12,198 nucleotides of DNA from assembly GCA_030145015.1 (NCBI GenBank), contig JAQYWI010000166.1, forward strand, positions 1 to 12,198. The letters are read 5' to 3'. Each line of letters opens with the position of its first letter. Within the stretch, counting starts at the first letter, position 1. The position numbers and the translations under genes are program-made. Source of the stretch: Desulfobacterales bacterium (GTDB lineage: Bacteria; Desulfobacterota; Desulfobacteria; Desulfobacterales; JAHEIW01). Below are positions 1 through 7,239 of the stretch, piece after piece. The notes below the pieces were generated by a model that ran no database searches, had not been told where the DNA came from, and was given only the letters and a program-made list of their open reading frames with translations.

Positions 1-372
1 GATAAAGGCATCATACAAACTGGCGCCCTCTTTTATATCCTTATGCATCCTGCTGAGAATGCTTCGCAGTTTGGGGTTTTCGGTCTGTTCTTCCAGGATT
101 TCCAGCATGTTCATCATAGAGACCCCGGCATTGATCATGGTTTTAAACTGTTTGGTAAAGAGAATCAGTTCAGGCGCCTTTACCGGCGAGAGTTGTTCCC
201 GGATTTTAGACATCTGCAGTCCGCTTAAAGCCGGCTGTTCCGCCTTGACTCTGGTGGGAATATAACCCCGTGAAGCCAACAGGCTGTTGGCATTTTCCAG
301 GGAGTCAGCTTCAATTTCACCGGAGGTGGTGGCTCCGGTTTCGGTAATGGCCTGATAGGAAAACTTTGGCAT
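1..372 (-). CDS. pilC: PilC/MshG/GspF inner-membrane platform protein, N-terminal 124 residues (runs off left edge)
   Basis: The reverse frame from ATG at 372 stays open to base 1, giving 124 codons. It begins MPKFSYQAITETGATTSGEI, the N-terminal strand region typical of PilC/GspF proteins. It continues into the first cytoplasmic helical bundle, with ELILFTKQFKTMINAGVSMM at about residues 71-90 and later NPKLRSILSRM and GASLYDAF. That is the family signature of a LALFTRQL-type helix followed by an AGV-type turn. Family knowledge: this polytopic protein sits in the inner membrane, is contacted by the PilB/GspE ATPase and drives pilin insertion into the fibre. The first transmembrane segment would lie beyond the window. 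GAGGA about 5 nt before the ATG is a good ribosome binding site. The gene follows the ATPase gene after a 249-bp spacer filled with repeats. The assignment to the family is firm; pilC, mshG and gspF cannot be told apart from this part. Confidence 0.93.
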   Translation of the reverse strand, partial: MPKFSYQAITETGATTSGEIEADSLENANSLLASRGYIPTRVKAEQPALSGLQMSKIREQLSPVKAPELILFTKQFKTMINAGVSMMNMLEILEEQTENPKLRSILSRMHKDIKEGASLYDAFI

Positions 373-387
373 GGTGTTCCTCGTTCT

Positions 388-556
388 GGGTTCAGGGTTC
401 AGAGGTTCAGGGTTCAAGGATAAAGGCCTTAAGGCCGGTTTCATTAGTTCAATTGGTCTGATTGGTTCGATTGGTTCAGTTAATCGACGAATCAACTTAA
501 TCAACTTATTCAACTAAATTGAAAAATTAAACCAATGGAACCAATAAAACCAATTT
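388..556. repeat. Degenerate tandem words with inverted copy, between ATPase and platform genes
   Basis: GGTTCA occurs four times at 389-394, 396-401, 404-409 and 411-416. The left arm 451-478 repeats ATTGGTT words, and the right arm 529-556 carries the inverse AACCAAT words, so the arms can pair with a loop of about 50 nt. The palindrome GGCCTTAAGGCC lies at 425-436. No reading frame is supported here. The whole gap between the ATPase stop and the platform start is made of this material plus AT-rich sequence. Its role is unknown; in the mRNA it could form a long stem upstream of the platform-protein ribosome binding site. Confidence 0.75.
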
Positions 557-621
557 AACGATGGCATTTAACCTATTAAACAAAATGGTTCCTTTTTAAA
601 ATTTGAAACGACCAATTTAGG

Positions 622-2325
622 TTACAACAACACCGCCGATGCTGCTTCTTCGAGGGTGGTGATGCCTTTTATGGCTTTTTCAGCCGCATTTTCTCTCAAA
701 GATGTAAATTTTCCGGACTTTAAAGCAGTCTGGTGGATTTCATGGGAGGATCGTCTCTTTAAGATTAGATCCTGGATCTTTTCATCGATGATGAGCACCT
801 CATATACACCCGTACGGCCTTTGTAGCCGGTATGCATGCAGTTAAAACAGCCTTTGCCCTGGACGAAATTTGCACCGTCCGTGTTGCTGATTCTCCAGGC
901 CTTCAATGCTTCCTGTGAAGGATTGTGGGGTGTCATACAATTCGGGCAAACTTTTCGGATCAGCCGTTGCGCAAAGGAAACCGTCATTGTCGAGGATACG
1001 AGGAACGGTTCAATTCCCATGTCAACAAATCGAGTAATGGCGCCGGCTGCATCATTGGTATGCAGGGTGCTGAAAACCATATGACCGGTCAATGACGCCT
1101 GAACCGCAAGGGTTGCCGTTTCAAAGTCACGAATCTCGCCGACCATGATTACGTCCGGATCCTGGCGCAGGATGGATCGCATTCCGCTGGCAAATGTCAT
1201 GCCTGCCTTACGGTTTAATTGAACCTGGCGGATCTTCTCGATGCGATACTCTACGGGGTCTTCCACCGTTATAATATGGACGTCCGGCTGATTGATCTTT
1301 TTTAGAATGGAGTACAGACTGGTGCTTTTACCGCTCCCGGTCGGGCCGGTGCTAAGCACCAGGCCGTGAGGCTTGATGACCATTCTTTCCAGCCTTTTAC
1401 GATCACGGTCGTTCATGCCCAGCCGTTCCAGAGAATAAATGCTGTTGCTGGTATCCAGCAGGCGCAGCACCATGTTTTCTCCATGAATGGACGGAATGGT
1501 TGCTGCGCGGATATTGATATCCTTGTTTTTCATTTTAACGGTAAATCGTCCATCCTGAGGAATTCTGGAAACTGCGATATCCATATTGGCCAGGATTTTC
1601 AAACGGGAGACGATCGGCAAAAACATATGCTTTGGAGGAGCCGGGACTTCATGCAGTTTGCCGTCCAATCGAAAGCGCACCTGAACGTAGTTTTTTTCAG
1701 GACTGATATGAATGTCGCTGGCCCCTTCGCGAACGCCCTGGGAGAGAATCGAGTTCACCAACCGAACCACCGGTGCTTCTTCGGCCATGCCCTGCAGCGA
1801 GCTGACCTCAACATCATCGAGGGTGGTGGTTTTCTCGGAACTTTTGTCGATTTCCATCTCTTCCATGTCTTCAAGCACGCCGCCGATGCCGGCAAAGGTA
1901 CCGTAAATGCTGCTCAGCAGCTGGTTGAGATGCTGTTCGGTGCAAATAACAGCTTCAACTTCACAGTTGGTGTACACTTCGATGGTGTCCAACGCATTAA
2001 TGTCCAGGGGATCGGTCATGGCAACCGTCAACAAAAGCCCGCTCTGTTTCAGCGGTGCGGCCTGGTTTTTATGGGCGATCTCGGGCGGCAGCAGCTGGGC
2101 CAACCCTACGTCCACAGTAAAACGGTCCGGTCGGTATTTTTCCAATCTGAGTTGACTGGAGACCAGGTCCACAATCTGGGACTCACTGACGATGCCTTCT
2201 CTAACCAAAAACTGCCCCAGTTTCAGATTGCTCTTTTTTTGATAGGGTAGCGCTTTTTCGAGTTGCTCCTGAGTCAGCAACCCACCTTCAACAAGGATCT
2301 CACCTAATTTTTTTCGTGCTTTCAA
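622..2325 (-). CDS. pilB: PilB/MshE/GspE-type assembly ATPase with N-terminal MshEN domain
   Basis: A 567-residue hexameric secretion ATPase that powers pilus or pseudopilus extension at the inner membrane. Two 24-residue MshEN-type motifs sit at residues 6-29 and 35-58, separated by five residues; both keep LG, the Gly at motif position 10 and the final Gln. In characterised homologues this pair binds cyclic-di-GMP. The motor domain has Walker A GPTGSGKST (327-335), Asp box ITVEDPVEY (352-360), Walker B DVIMVGEIRD (391-400) and His box LTGHMVFSTLHTND (412-425). The zinc tetracysteine is C460/C463/C493/C496. All catalytic elements look intact. The start is TTG: an in-frame TAA lies two codons upstream, no ATG is nearby, and the MshEN motif begins five residues later. 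It lies 35 bp after the AAA+ gene, so the two are probably cotranscribed. Retraction-type PilT is less likely because of the N-domain and zinc motif. Confidence 0.96.
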   Translation of the reverse strand: MKARKKLGEILVEGGLLTQEQLEKALPYQKKSNLKLGQFLVREGIVSESQIVDLVSSQLRLEKYRPDRFTVDVGLAQLLPPEIAHKNQAAPLKQSGLLLTVAMTDPLDINALDTIEVYTNCEVEAVICTEQHLNQLLSSIYGTFAGIGGVLEDMEEMEIDKSSEKTTTLDDVEVSSLQGMAEEAPVVRLVNSILSQGVREGASDIHISPEKNYVQVRFRLDGKLHEVPAPPKHMFLPIVSRLKILANMDIAVSRIPQDGRFTVKMKNKDINIRAATIPSIHGENMVLRLLDTSNSIYSLERLGMNDRDRKRLERMVIKPHGLVLSTGPTGSGKSTSLYSILKKINQPDVHIITVEDPVEYRIEKIRQVQLNRKAGMTFASGMRSILRQDPDVIMVGEIRDFETATLAVQASLTGHMVFSTLHTNDAAGAITRFVDMGIEPFLVSSTMTVSFAQRLIRKVCPNCMTPHNPSQEALKAWRISNTDGANFVQGKGCFNCMHTGYKGRTGVYEVLIIDEKIQDLILKRRSSHEIHQTALKSGKFTSLRENAAEKAIKGITTLEEAASAVLL

Positions 2326-2360
2326 TTTTTATCTCGCTGTTGGTTTGATATTATTTGCAA

Positions 2361-4082
2361 TTATTTGCGGCCTGAAAAAGGGTTTGCAAAATAAACCGTG
2401 TTTTCATCCCACAGGGCTGAAACCGTTCCCTTCGATGACAGGTCCGGCGGCATATCCCTTAAGCGTTGATGCGCGGATTCTTTATCATAAAAATACTCTT
2501 TTAGAACAACCGCAAACCGGATGCCTGATTGGCTGGTCCAATAGGGAATCAGGCTTGCCGGCGGGGCATGCTCCGGGTAAGCCCGCAAATAATCATAGGC
2601 CGTTTCAAGGGTGTCGTCTTCTGCAAAAAGAATCCACCAGACCTTCTCTTTTTTGGGTAGCACCGTTGTCGGGACAGCAGGTAAATGAATGGTCTGTCCT
2701 ATTTCCACCCTGTCCGGGTCATCAATATCGGGATTAGCCAAGATTAAGGAGCGAAAATATTTTGAAGTGTAACGGCCATAGACTTTCTGGATGACGCGCG
2801 ATAAGTTCTCGTTGTGTTTTAATTTTAGGTCACCCAGCATTTGGGCGTACGCTTCCTGGGTCTGCGGTCCATTTTTCAGAACCGGGATAGAATCTTTTAA
2901 TGCCACCGGCGTTTCCTCAATCGATGCGACTTGCGTCTCAGCTCCAGTCGCCACCTCTTCGGAAACCGTTTCCGGAAGATCGCTCGGGGTAGATTCGGTT
3001 TCAAGCGCAACAGGGATGTCGGCTTCCGTCACGCCGTCCGTCGTCACCTGGGTGTCAAGTGGGTCGATGGCTTCAGGCTTAGCAACCGGTTGGGATACAC
3101 CCGGGTCTTCGATTTCCTGCAATGCGCTCAATTTCTCGGTAATCTTCTGCGGCAACAGGGTTTTTAATTGATCCGGTATCTGGAAAGCCAGAAGAATGGT
3201 CGCGGCAAATATCGCTATTCCTGCAGTGGCAACTGCACCCTTCCATCGAACCGGTTCTTTGGGAAAAATGCGTTTGATGCATGAACGCACCAGGCGATAG
3301 CCGACGCTGGACCGATTTTGGACGATCATCGCCAGAACGCAATGATGGCACAAATTGATGATTTTACGGGGATAACCGCCGGTCTTGCGGTAGATGGTCA
3401 GCAGGGCCGGGTAGCTGAAAATGTCGATTTTCTTATTTGTATCCTTTGATTTTTCAAGCCGATATTTGATCATCAAGCGCGTGTCGCGGAAGCTTAAGGG
3501 TTTTAAATGGTGGTAAAGACTGATTCGATCCGCAAAATTGGCATATTTTTTTATCGTATTTTCGAATTCTTTTTGGGCAAAGATAATAATTTGCAGCAAT
3601 TTGAATTCATTGGTCTCGTAGTTTAAAAATTCGCGCAAAATCTCAAGGCAAAAAACCGGGATTTTCTGACCCTCATCAATGATCAGCACCGTCGTTTTGT
3701 TTTCTTCGACACCGCGCTTGAACAGGTACTGCTTGATTTGTTCTTTGATTTGCCACTCGTTGCTGCCAAGGTTGATTTTGGGGCCCATAATCATTTTGCC
3801 CACGGTTGTTAATAATTCGTGTGCATCAACAAAATGCGGATCCAAAATCAGATGGGTGGTGATCTCCTCTCGCCTGGTAAAGCGGCGAATCAACTGGCGG
3901 CAGAGGGTGGTTTTACCGGTGCCCACATCACCGATGATGACATTCAATCCCCGGCGCAAGAGCAGCGAAAGTTCCAGTTTTTGCAGACACTCTAAATGCT
4001 CCCGGGAATGAAAGAAAAACTCAGGATCGGGTGAATTCGAAAACGGTTCCTGTTTTAAGTTTAATATGTTGAAATAATCCAT
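2361..4082 (-). CDS. ExeA/GspA/MshM-family AAA+ ATPase with LysM-like and SPOR-like C-terminal modules
   Basis: 573 residues. The N-terminus (MDYFNILNLKQEPFSNSPDP) matches the ExeA/MshM family opening. Walker A is GDVGTGKTT (51-59) and Walker B is TVLIIDEGQK (131-140); the ATPase module ends near residue 265. A single membrane segment lies at about 281-302. It is followed by an acidic, Pro/Thr-rich linker (about 325-400), a LysM-like stretch (about 418-470, with NPDIDDPDRVEIGQTIHLP) and a SPOR-like C-terminus (about 479-567, with KVWWILF and RFAVVLKEYF). In known systems ExeA uses ATP and binds peptidoglycan to help the secretin multimerise through the cell wall. Here both predicted wall-binding modules would be periplasmic. 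It sits between the secretin and ATPase genes, as MshM does in MSHA clusters. The ATG is preceded by only a weak GAG site. The ATPase call is firm; LysM and SPOR are pattern-based. Confidence 0.9.
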   Translation of the reverse strand: MDYFNILNLKQEPFSNSPDPEFFFHSREHLECLQKLELSLLLRRGLNVIIGDVGTGKTTLCRQLIRRFTRREEITTHLILDPHFVDAHELLTTVGKMIMGPKINLGSNEWQIKEQIKQYLFKRGVEENKTTVLIIDEGQKIPVFCLEILREFLNYETNEFKLLQIIIFAQKEFENTIKKYANFADRISLYHHLKPLSFRDTRLMIKYRLEKSKDTNKKIDIFSYPALLTIYRKTGGYPRKIINLCHHCVLAMIVQNRSSVGYRLVRSCIKRIFPKEPVRWKGAVATAGIAIFAATILLAFQIPDQLKTLLPQKITEKLSALQEIEDPGVSQPVAKPEAIDPLDTQVTTDGVTEADIPVALETESTPSDLPETVSEEVATGAETQVASIEETPVALKDSIPVLKNGPQTQEAYAQMLGDLKLKHNENLSRVIQKVYGRYTSKYFRSLILANPDIDDPDRVEIGQTIHLPAVPTTVLPKKEKVWWILFAEDDTLETAYDYLRAYPEHAPPASLIPYWTSQSGIRFAVVLKEYFYDKESAHQRLRDMPPDLSSKGTVSALWDENTVYFANPFSGRK

Positions 4083-4119
4083 TTTAGGTTACTCATTTGG
4101 TGTCGGCGCTGCTGCGGTG

Positions 4120-4147
4120 ATTACCATTTCAGATACTTTTTTGTAAA
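4120..4147 (-). promoter_or_regulatory. Possible sigma-70 promoter before the AAA+ gene
   Basis: On the minus strand TTTACA (plus 4142-4147) is followed after 16 nt by GGTAAT (plus 4120-4125), about 40 bp before the ATG. The -35 matches consensus at 5 of 6 positions and the -10 at 4 of 6. It could give the AAA+, ATPase and platform genes their own transcript across the long gap after the secretin. It is weak evidence in AT-rich DNA. Confidence 0.25.
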
Positions 4148-4310
4148 AGGTGAAAGAAATACCTTCAGGGTTTCACAGGTTAGATAACAGAAGACAGATG
4201 TCAGAGGACAGATGAATCAAGTGTCAGGCAGAAATTTTTGCTCAGTCCTCGGTCCTCAGCACCCATCACTTGTCTTTTGACACTGGCCCAGAACTGGAAA
4301 TCAGAATGGA

Positions 4311-4356
4311 TAGAAGTGGTTTCAAAACCACTTCTAAGCTTTTTGCCCGTAGCTTA
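4311..4356. repeat. Perfect 12-bp palindrome joined to a second 6-bp stem
   Basis: TAGAAGTGGTTT (4311-4322) and its exact inverse (4325-4336) are separated by two bases. TAAGCT at 4335-4340 then pairs with AGCTTA at 4351-4356 around a 10-nt loop, sharing two bases with the first stem. Neither stem is followed by a T-run on either strand, so an intrinsic terminator is not supported. It may be a repeat-element hairpin, an mRNA processing or stability stem, or an operator. Its TAGAA ends resemble those of the element at 10656-10801. Confidence 0.6.
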
Positions 4357-4500
4357 AATTACGGTGTGCCCCAGATTGAACCCAGAGTGCCAGGGCGGGC
4401 TTTTAGGCATATTATATGGTCTTGCTCTCACCTCATTTTGCTTTGTTTTCTATTACGATAATCCCCAACATGGGCGCCTGCGCACAAGCATGCAAGGCGG

Positions 4501-6024
4501 TTAACCATTGGACGGCGGTTCCAGAATATGCGGTGTAATAAAGATCAGCAGGTCCTCGAGTTGATCAGCGGAGCTTTTTCTTTTAAACAGGTAGCCCAGC
4601 CCGGGGATGTCCTCGAGATACGGGACACCCGTATCGGCACGCGCAGTGGTTTCCTTATTCAGACCGCCGATGACGATCGTCTGTCCGTCCAGCTGAATGA
4701 CGTTGGTTTCGGCGTTTTTAGTAATAATTGTGGGGTTGCCGAGTACGGTTTGTGAAAAATCAGCTTCATCTTTATGTACATTGATGTACATTTTCAGGGT
4801 TTTATCATCGATCACATGCGGGGTGACCCTCAAACTCAGCACCGCTTTTTTATATTCCACATTGACCTCTCCGTCTTCGACGGTCTGGAAGGGAATGTCC
4901 TGACCGCTTTCGATATAGGCCGTCTGATTGTCCAGGGTGGTAATGGACGGGCTTGACAAAATATTGAGTTTGCCCTTGTCTTGAAGCGCCGAAAGTTGTG
5001 CGGTCAGCAGGACATCACCGACGTTCTGGTAAATAGCCCCCAGCGTAAAGGGTGCAAAGCCGCTCAACGTCCTGGCCGGTAAATCAACCACCGTTCCGGA
5101 ATTGGGGTCGACCGCCGTGCCGACCGTTCCCCCCAGCGCACCGCTGTCTCTGCCGGTACCAAAGCCTATGCCTGCGCCTTTAGACGTGCGGGCCAGGCCG
5201 CCCCACTGGATGCCCAGCTCACGGGCCACATCTTTATTGGCCTCAACGATATAGGCTTCGATCAACACCTGGGGAGTCGGTTTATCCAGTTGCTCGATAA
5301 CGGAAATGATACTCGCCATATCGGTCCGGATGGCCTGGATGATCAGCGAGTTGGTGTGCTCATCGACCAGAATGGATCCAATGGGTTTGTCGTTTTTGTC
5401 GACAGTGAGAAAGTTTTTCAGATTTTCTTGCAGCTGTTTTGCGGATGAAAACTTAACCGGTACGATCCGGGTCAGGGGTGGTTCGGTTAATGTCATCTCC
5501 CGCTGGCGGGCCTGGCGCTTGAGGTTGTCCTCCATGTCATCGGACGTCATAATACGGATAATTTCACCCTCCCAGTCATAACTGAGGCCATGCGTACGCA
5601 GAATGCCGAGAAACACCTGGTCCCAGGGGGCCTGGGCAATGTTAATATTAATCTTGCCGGAGACCTGTTCGCTGACAATGATATTTTGATCCGCCGCGCG
5701 GGCCAATGCCCGTAATACGACCGACACCTCAATGTTGGTCATCTTGAGGCTGATCGTTCGTTTCGGCAGCGGTTTTTGTTCTTTCTCCTCTATTCTTGCT
5801 GTTTTGGGCGGTGCTTTTGGTTTGATGATCCGCCGCTCTTCGCCCAGGGGTTTCGGCGTTGCCGGGGAAATGCCCTTGGATGTTTCGGCCTTGGTTTTCC
5901 ATTTATCGAAAAATGGATCCTGTTGCTCCTTTTTGGGGGCAGCGCAACCGCCCACCAGCAAAACGGAGATAACAACCGCGATGATGGTGCGCCCTACTTT
6001 TTTTGAAAGGTCAATTTTATTCAT
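4501..6024 (-). CDS. mshL: Outer-membrane secretin lipoprotein, MshL/PilQ/GspD family
   Basis: 507 residues, short for PilQ and without AMIN domains, which fits MshL-type secretins. Residues 11-27 form a lipoprotein signal peptide ending VGGC, with Cys27 as the predicted lipidation site. A Pro/Lys-rich linker precedes a secretin/TonB short N-terminal domain (about 88-160, SLKMTNIEVSVVLRALARAA). A secretin N1-type domain follows (about 184-247, with VPVKFSSAKQLQENLKNFL and DEHTNSLIIQA). The beta-barrel domain starts at VLIEAYIVEANKDVARELG (253-271) and runs to FITPHILEPP, holding LNILSSPSITTLDNQTA and GVPYLEDIPGLGYLF. A Gly-rich segment (281-310) falls where secretins place gate or extracellular loops. 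It forms the outer-membrane channel for the fibre or substrate. The ATG has AGGGTG upstream, and the gene starts 18 bp after the PilP-like stop, so they are clearly cotranscribed. Since it is itself a predicted lipoprotein, it may not need a separate pilotin. Confidence 0.93.
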   Translation of the reverse strand: MNKIDLSKKVGRTIIAVVISVLLVGGCAAPKKEQQDPFFDKWKTKAETSKGISPATPKPLGEERRIIKPKAPPKTARIEEKEQKPLPKRTISLKMTNIEVSVVLRALARAADQNIIVSEQVSGKININIAQAPWDQVFLGILRTHGLSYDWEGEIIRIMTSDDMEDNLKRQARQREMTLTEPPLTRIVPVKFSSAKQLQENLKNFLTVDKNDKPIGSILVDEHTNSLIIQAIRTDMASIISVIEQLDKPTPQVLIEAYIVEANKDVARELGIQWGGLARTSKGAGIGFGTGRDSGALGGTVGTAVDPNSGTVVDLPARTLSGFAPFTLGAIYQNVGDVLLTAQLSALQDKGKLNILSSPSITTLDNQTAYIESGQDIPFQTVEDGEVNVEYKKAVLSLRVTPHVIDDKTLKMYINVHKDEADFSQTVLGNPTIITKNAETNVIQLDGQTIVIGGLNKETTARADTGVPYLEDIPGLGYLFKRKSSADQLEDLLIFITPHILEPPSNG

Positions 6025-6042
6025 CGATTTTCACCCTGTTTG

Positions 6043-6555
6043 TTATTCTTCCAACGGAAAGATATACCTTTTTTTGCTGGGGCCTGTTGAAACAATTACA
6101 ACCCGACTCGGGGTAATGCTGCGTAAGATATAGTCACCCTGCTCGAGACGGTCTCCGGTGGCATATTCAACGCCATTAATAATGGCGAACTTTATATCTC
6201 CCATTTGCATGAAGCCGGTGTAAGAGATATCAAGATCCGGGGTAGATACCGGAGCCACCTTTTTGGCCTTCTGAATTTCACTTTCGGGCCTGTCCTTTAA
6301 CTCCGCAATGATTAGCGGATCCTGCTTCCATTCGGCTTCCGCCAGCTGAATGATATATTTATCTTCATTGGAAAGCCCGGCCTTGGACGCCTCAGCAACT
6401 TTGGTGATAAAGGAATTTAAATTTTCGAGCTGCTTGGTAGCGCTAATAGTGGTTATTTCCTGAGTTCCACCTTTACCTTCAAAAAAAACGGTGTAAACCC
6501 CGTAGACCACCGACAAAAGCATTAAGCCAACAATTATTTTTTCTCGTGTTGTCAT
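6043..6555 (-). CDS. PilP/GspC/MshK-like inner-membrane alignment protein
   Basis: 170 residues. An N-terminal membrane anchor (about 7-25, IIVGLMLLSVVYGVYTVFF) is followed by a helical, charged linker (about 38-97). The C-terminal beta domain at about 108-168 reads ISYTGFMQMGDIKFAIINGV then YATGDRLEQGDYILRSITPS. That pattern (Gly-x-Met.., a short -INGxEY- hairpin, GDxLEQGDYxLxxI, V-V-I at the end) is the homology-region fold of PilP, GspC and MshK, which links the inner-membrane PilN/PilO pair to the secretin N-domains. Gene order (PilO, this gene, secretin) supports the same role. PilP is usually a lipoprotein; this one has a transmembrane anchor instead, more like GspC. The ATG is directly preceded by repeat sequence with no recognisable Shine-Dalgarno. 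Function is inferred from position and fold-like pattern; sequence similarity in this family is low. Confidence 0.78.
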   Translation of the reverse strand: MTTREKIIVGLMLLSVVYGVYTVFFEGKGGTQEITTISATKQLENLNSFITKVAEASKAGLSNEDKYIIQLAEAEWKQDPLIIAELKDRPESEIQKAKKVAPVSTPDLDISYTGFMQMGDIKFAIINGVEYATGDRLEQGDYILRSITPSRVVIVSTGPSKKRYIFPLEE

Positions 6556-6690
6556 GGTTCGAGTTGCGTGTTTCGAGTTGCGGGTTACGGGTTTCGAGTT
6601 ACGGGTTACGAGTTTCGGGTTACGAGTTTCGGGTTTTGAATTACAATTCTTTTTTTAACGCGCAACCCGCAACGCGCAACACGTAACAAT
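6556..6690. repeat. Degenerate tandem repeat with inverted copy filling the pilO-pilP gap
   Basis: On the plus strand 6558-6635 is built from the words CGAGTT, GCGGGTT, ACGGGTT and TCGGGTT. After an AT-rich spacer (about 6636-6656), 6657-6687 holds the inverse words (GCGCAACCCGCAAC, GCGCAACACGTAAC). The minus-strand mRNA would read GTTACGTGTTGCGCGTTGCG early and AACCCGCAACTCGAAACACG late, so the gap can fold on itself. It starts right after the pilO stop and ends at the pilP-like start codon, leaving no Shine-Dalgarno. No reading frame is supported. Confidence 0.8.
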
Positions 6691-6691
6691 C

Positions 6692-7228
6692 TTACTCCTT
6701 CGCCAGCCAGATCTTTAAGCGAAGTTCTTTTGAAGTTTTCGTCGACTTTATATTAATTTCCTCGATATGTTCCAGAGACGGAATAGCGCCTATATCTATC
6801 AAAAATTTGCGAATTTTGAAAAAGTCGCCGCTAAGGCGAAGCCGCATCAACAGGTATCCGGATTCCTGCACCAGCGAGCTATCGTCGGTTGTGATCTCTT
6901 CAAGTTTCAAATTATGCCGCCCGGCAAAATCCTGAAATACCGAGGAAATTGCATTCATATCTCCGTGGGTCAATTTTGATTTTTCAGGTGAGGGCAGCTC
7001 CGAAGGGCCCTCCATCTTCGCGCGTTGCAACAGACTGTGAAATACCGGTGTCAGGATTCGCTGTTCTTCAATGCGGACAGTTAATGTTTCGATTTCCTGG
7101 TCCAGGTCGGCGCTGGCTTTTTTGGACGGAAGAATGATCAACAAAAAGAAAGCCAAAATTCCCACCGCGCATATTACAAGAATGACCAAACTTTGAGCCA
7201 GCGGATTTGATGATATCTTATCGGACAT
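6692..7228 (-). CDS. pilO: PilO/GspM/MshJ-like inner-membrane protein
   Basis: 178 residues with the family layout. There is a short cytoplasmic tail, one membrane helix (about 12-33, QSLVILVICAVGILAFFLL), a periplasmic coiled-coil-like segment (about 36-58, KKASADLDQEIETLTVRIEE) and a C-terminal ferredoxin-like domain (about 90-176, with VFQDFAGRHNLKLEEIT, LRLSGDFFKIRKFLIDIGAI and SLEHIEEINI). PilO pairs with PilN in the periplasm to form the inner-membrane alignment subcomplex and contacts PilP. The ATG is 11 bp after the PilM-N stop and has only a poor ribosome binding site, so translation is probably coupled to the upstream gene. Family assignment is good from topology, core motifs and position; pilO versus gspM is a matter of which machine this is. 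Confidence 0.9.
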   Translation of the reverse strand: MSDKISSNPLAQSLVILVICAVGILAFFLLIILPSKKASADLDQEIETLTVRIEEQRILTPVFHSLLQRAKMEGPSELPSPEKSKLTHGDMNAISSVFQDFAGRHNLKLEEITTDDSSLVQESGYLLMRLRLSGDFFKIRKFLIDIGAIPSLEHIEEINIKSTKTSKELRLKIWLAKE

Positions 7229-7239
7229 TTTTATCGTTT

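Larger units (their letters stand above)
4083..4500. other. 418-bp spacer between secretin and AAA+ genes
   Basis: No credible gene is seen. From 4186 to 4283 it holds degenerate words (ACAGATG, CAGAGGACAG, CAGTCCTCGGTCCTCAG). GTGTCA at 4221-4226 is inverted as TGACAC at 4278-4283. Two adjoining hairpins follow at 4311-4356. Next to the secretin stop, 4470-4500 could form a short imperfect stem (CGCCT with AGGCG) without a T-run. MSHA clusters usually carry an MshN-type TPR gene after mshM, not here, so this gap is not an obvious remnant of one. Confidence 0.6.

Noticed and set aside
1366..2250. Long plus-strand open frame (294 codons) opposite the ATPase gene
   Set aside because: It lies wholly antisense to a gene with complete family motifs, its protein has no recognisable domain, and His/Phe/Gln-rich composition is typical of antisense shadow frames.
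2342..2369. Direct repeat GCAAATAAT twice at the AAA+ gene end
   Set aside because: Only nine bases, AT-rich and isolated; it duplicates the stop region but has no clear meaning.
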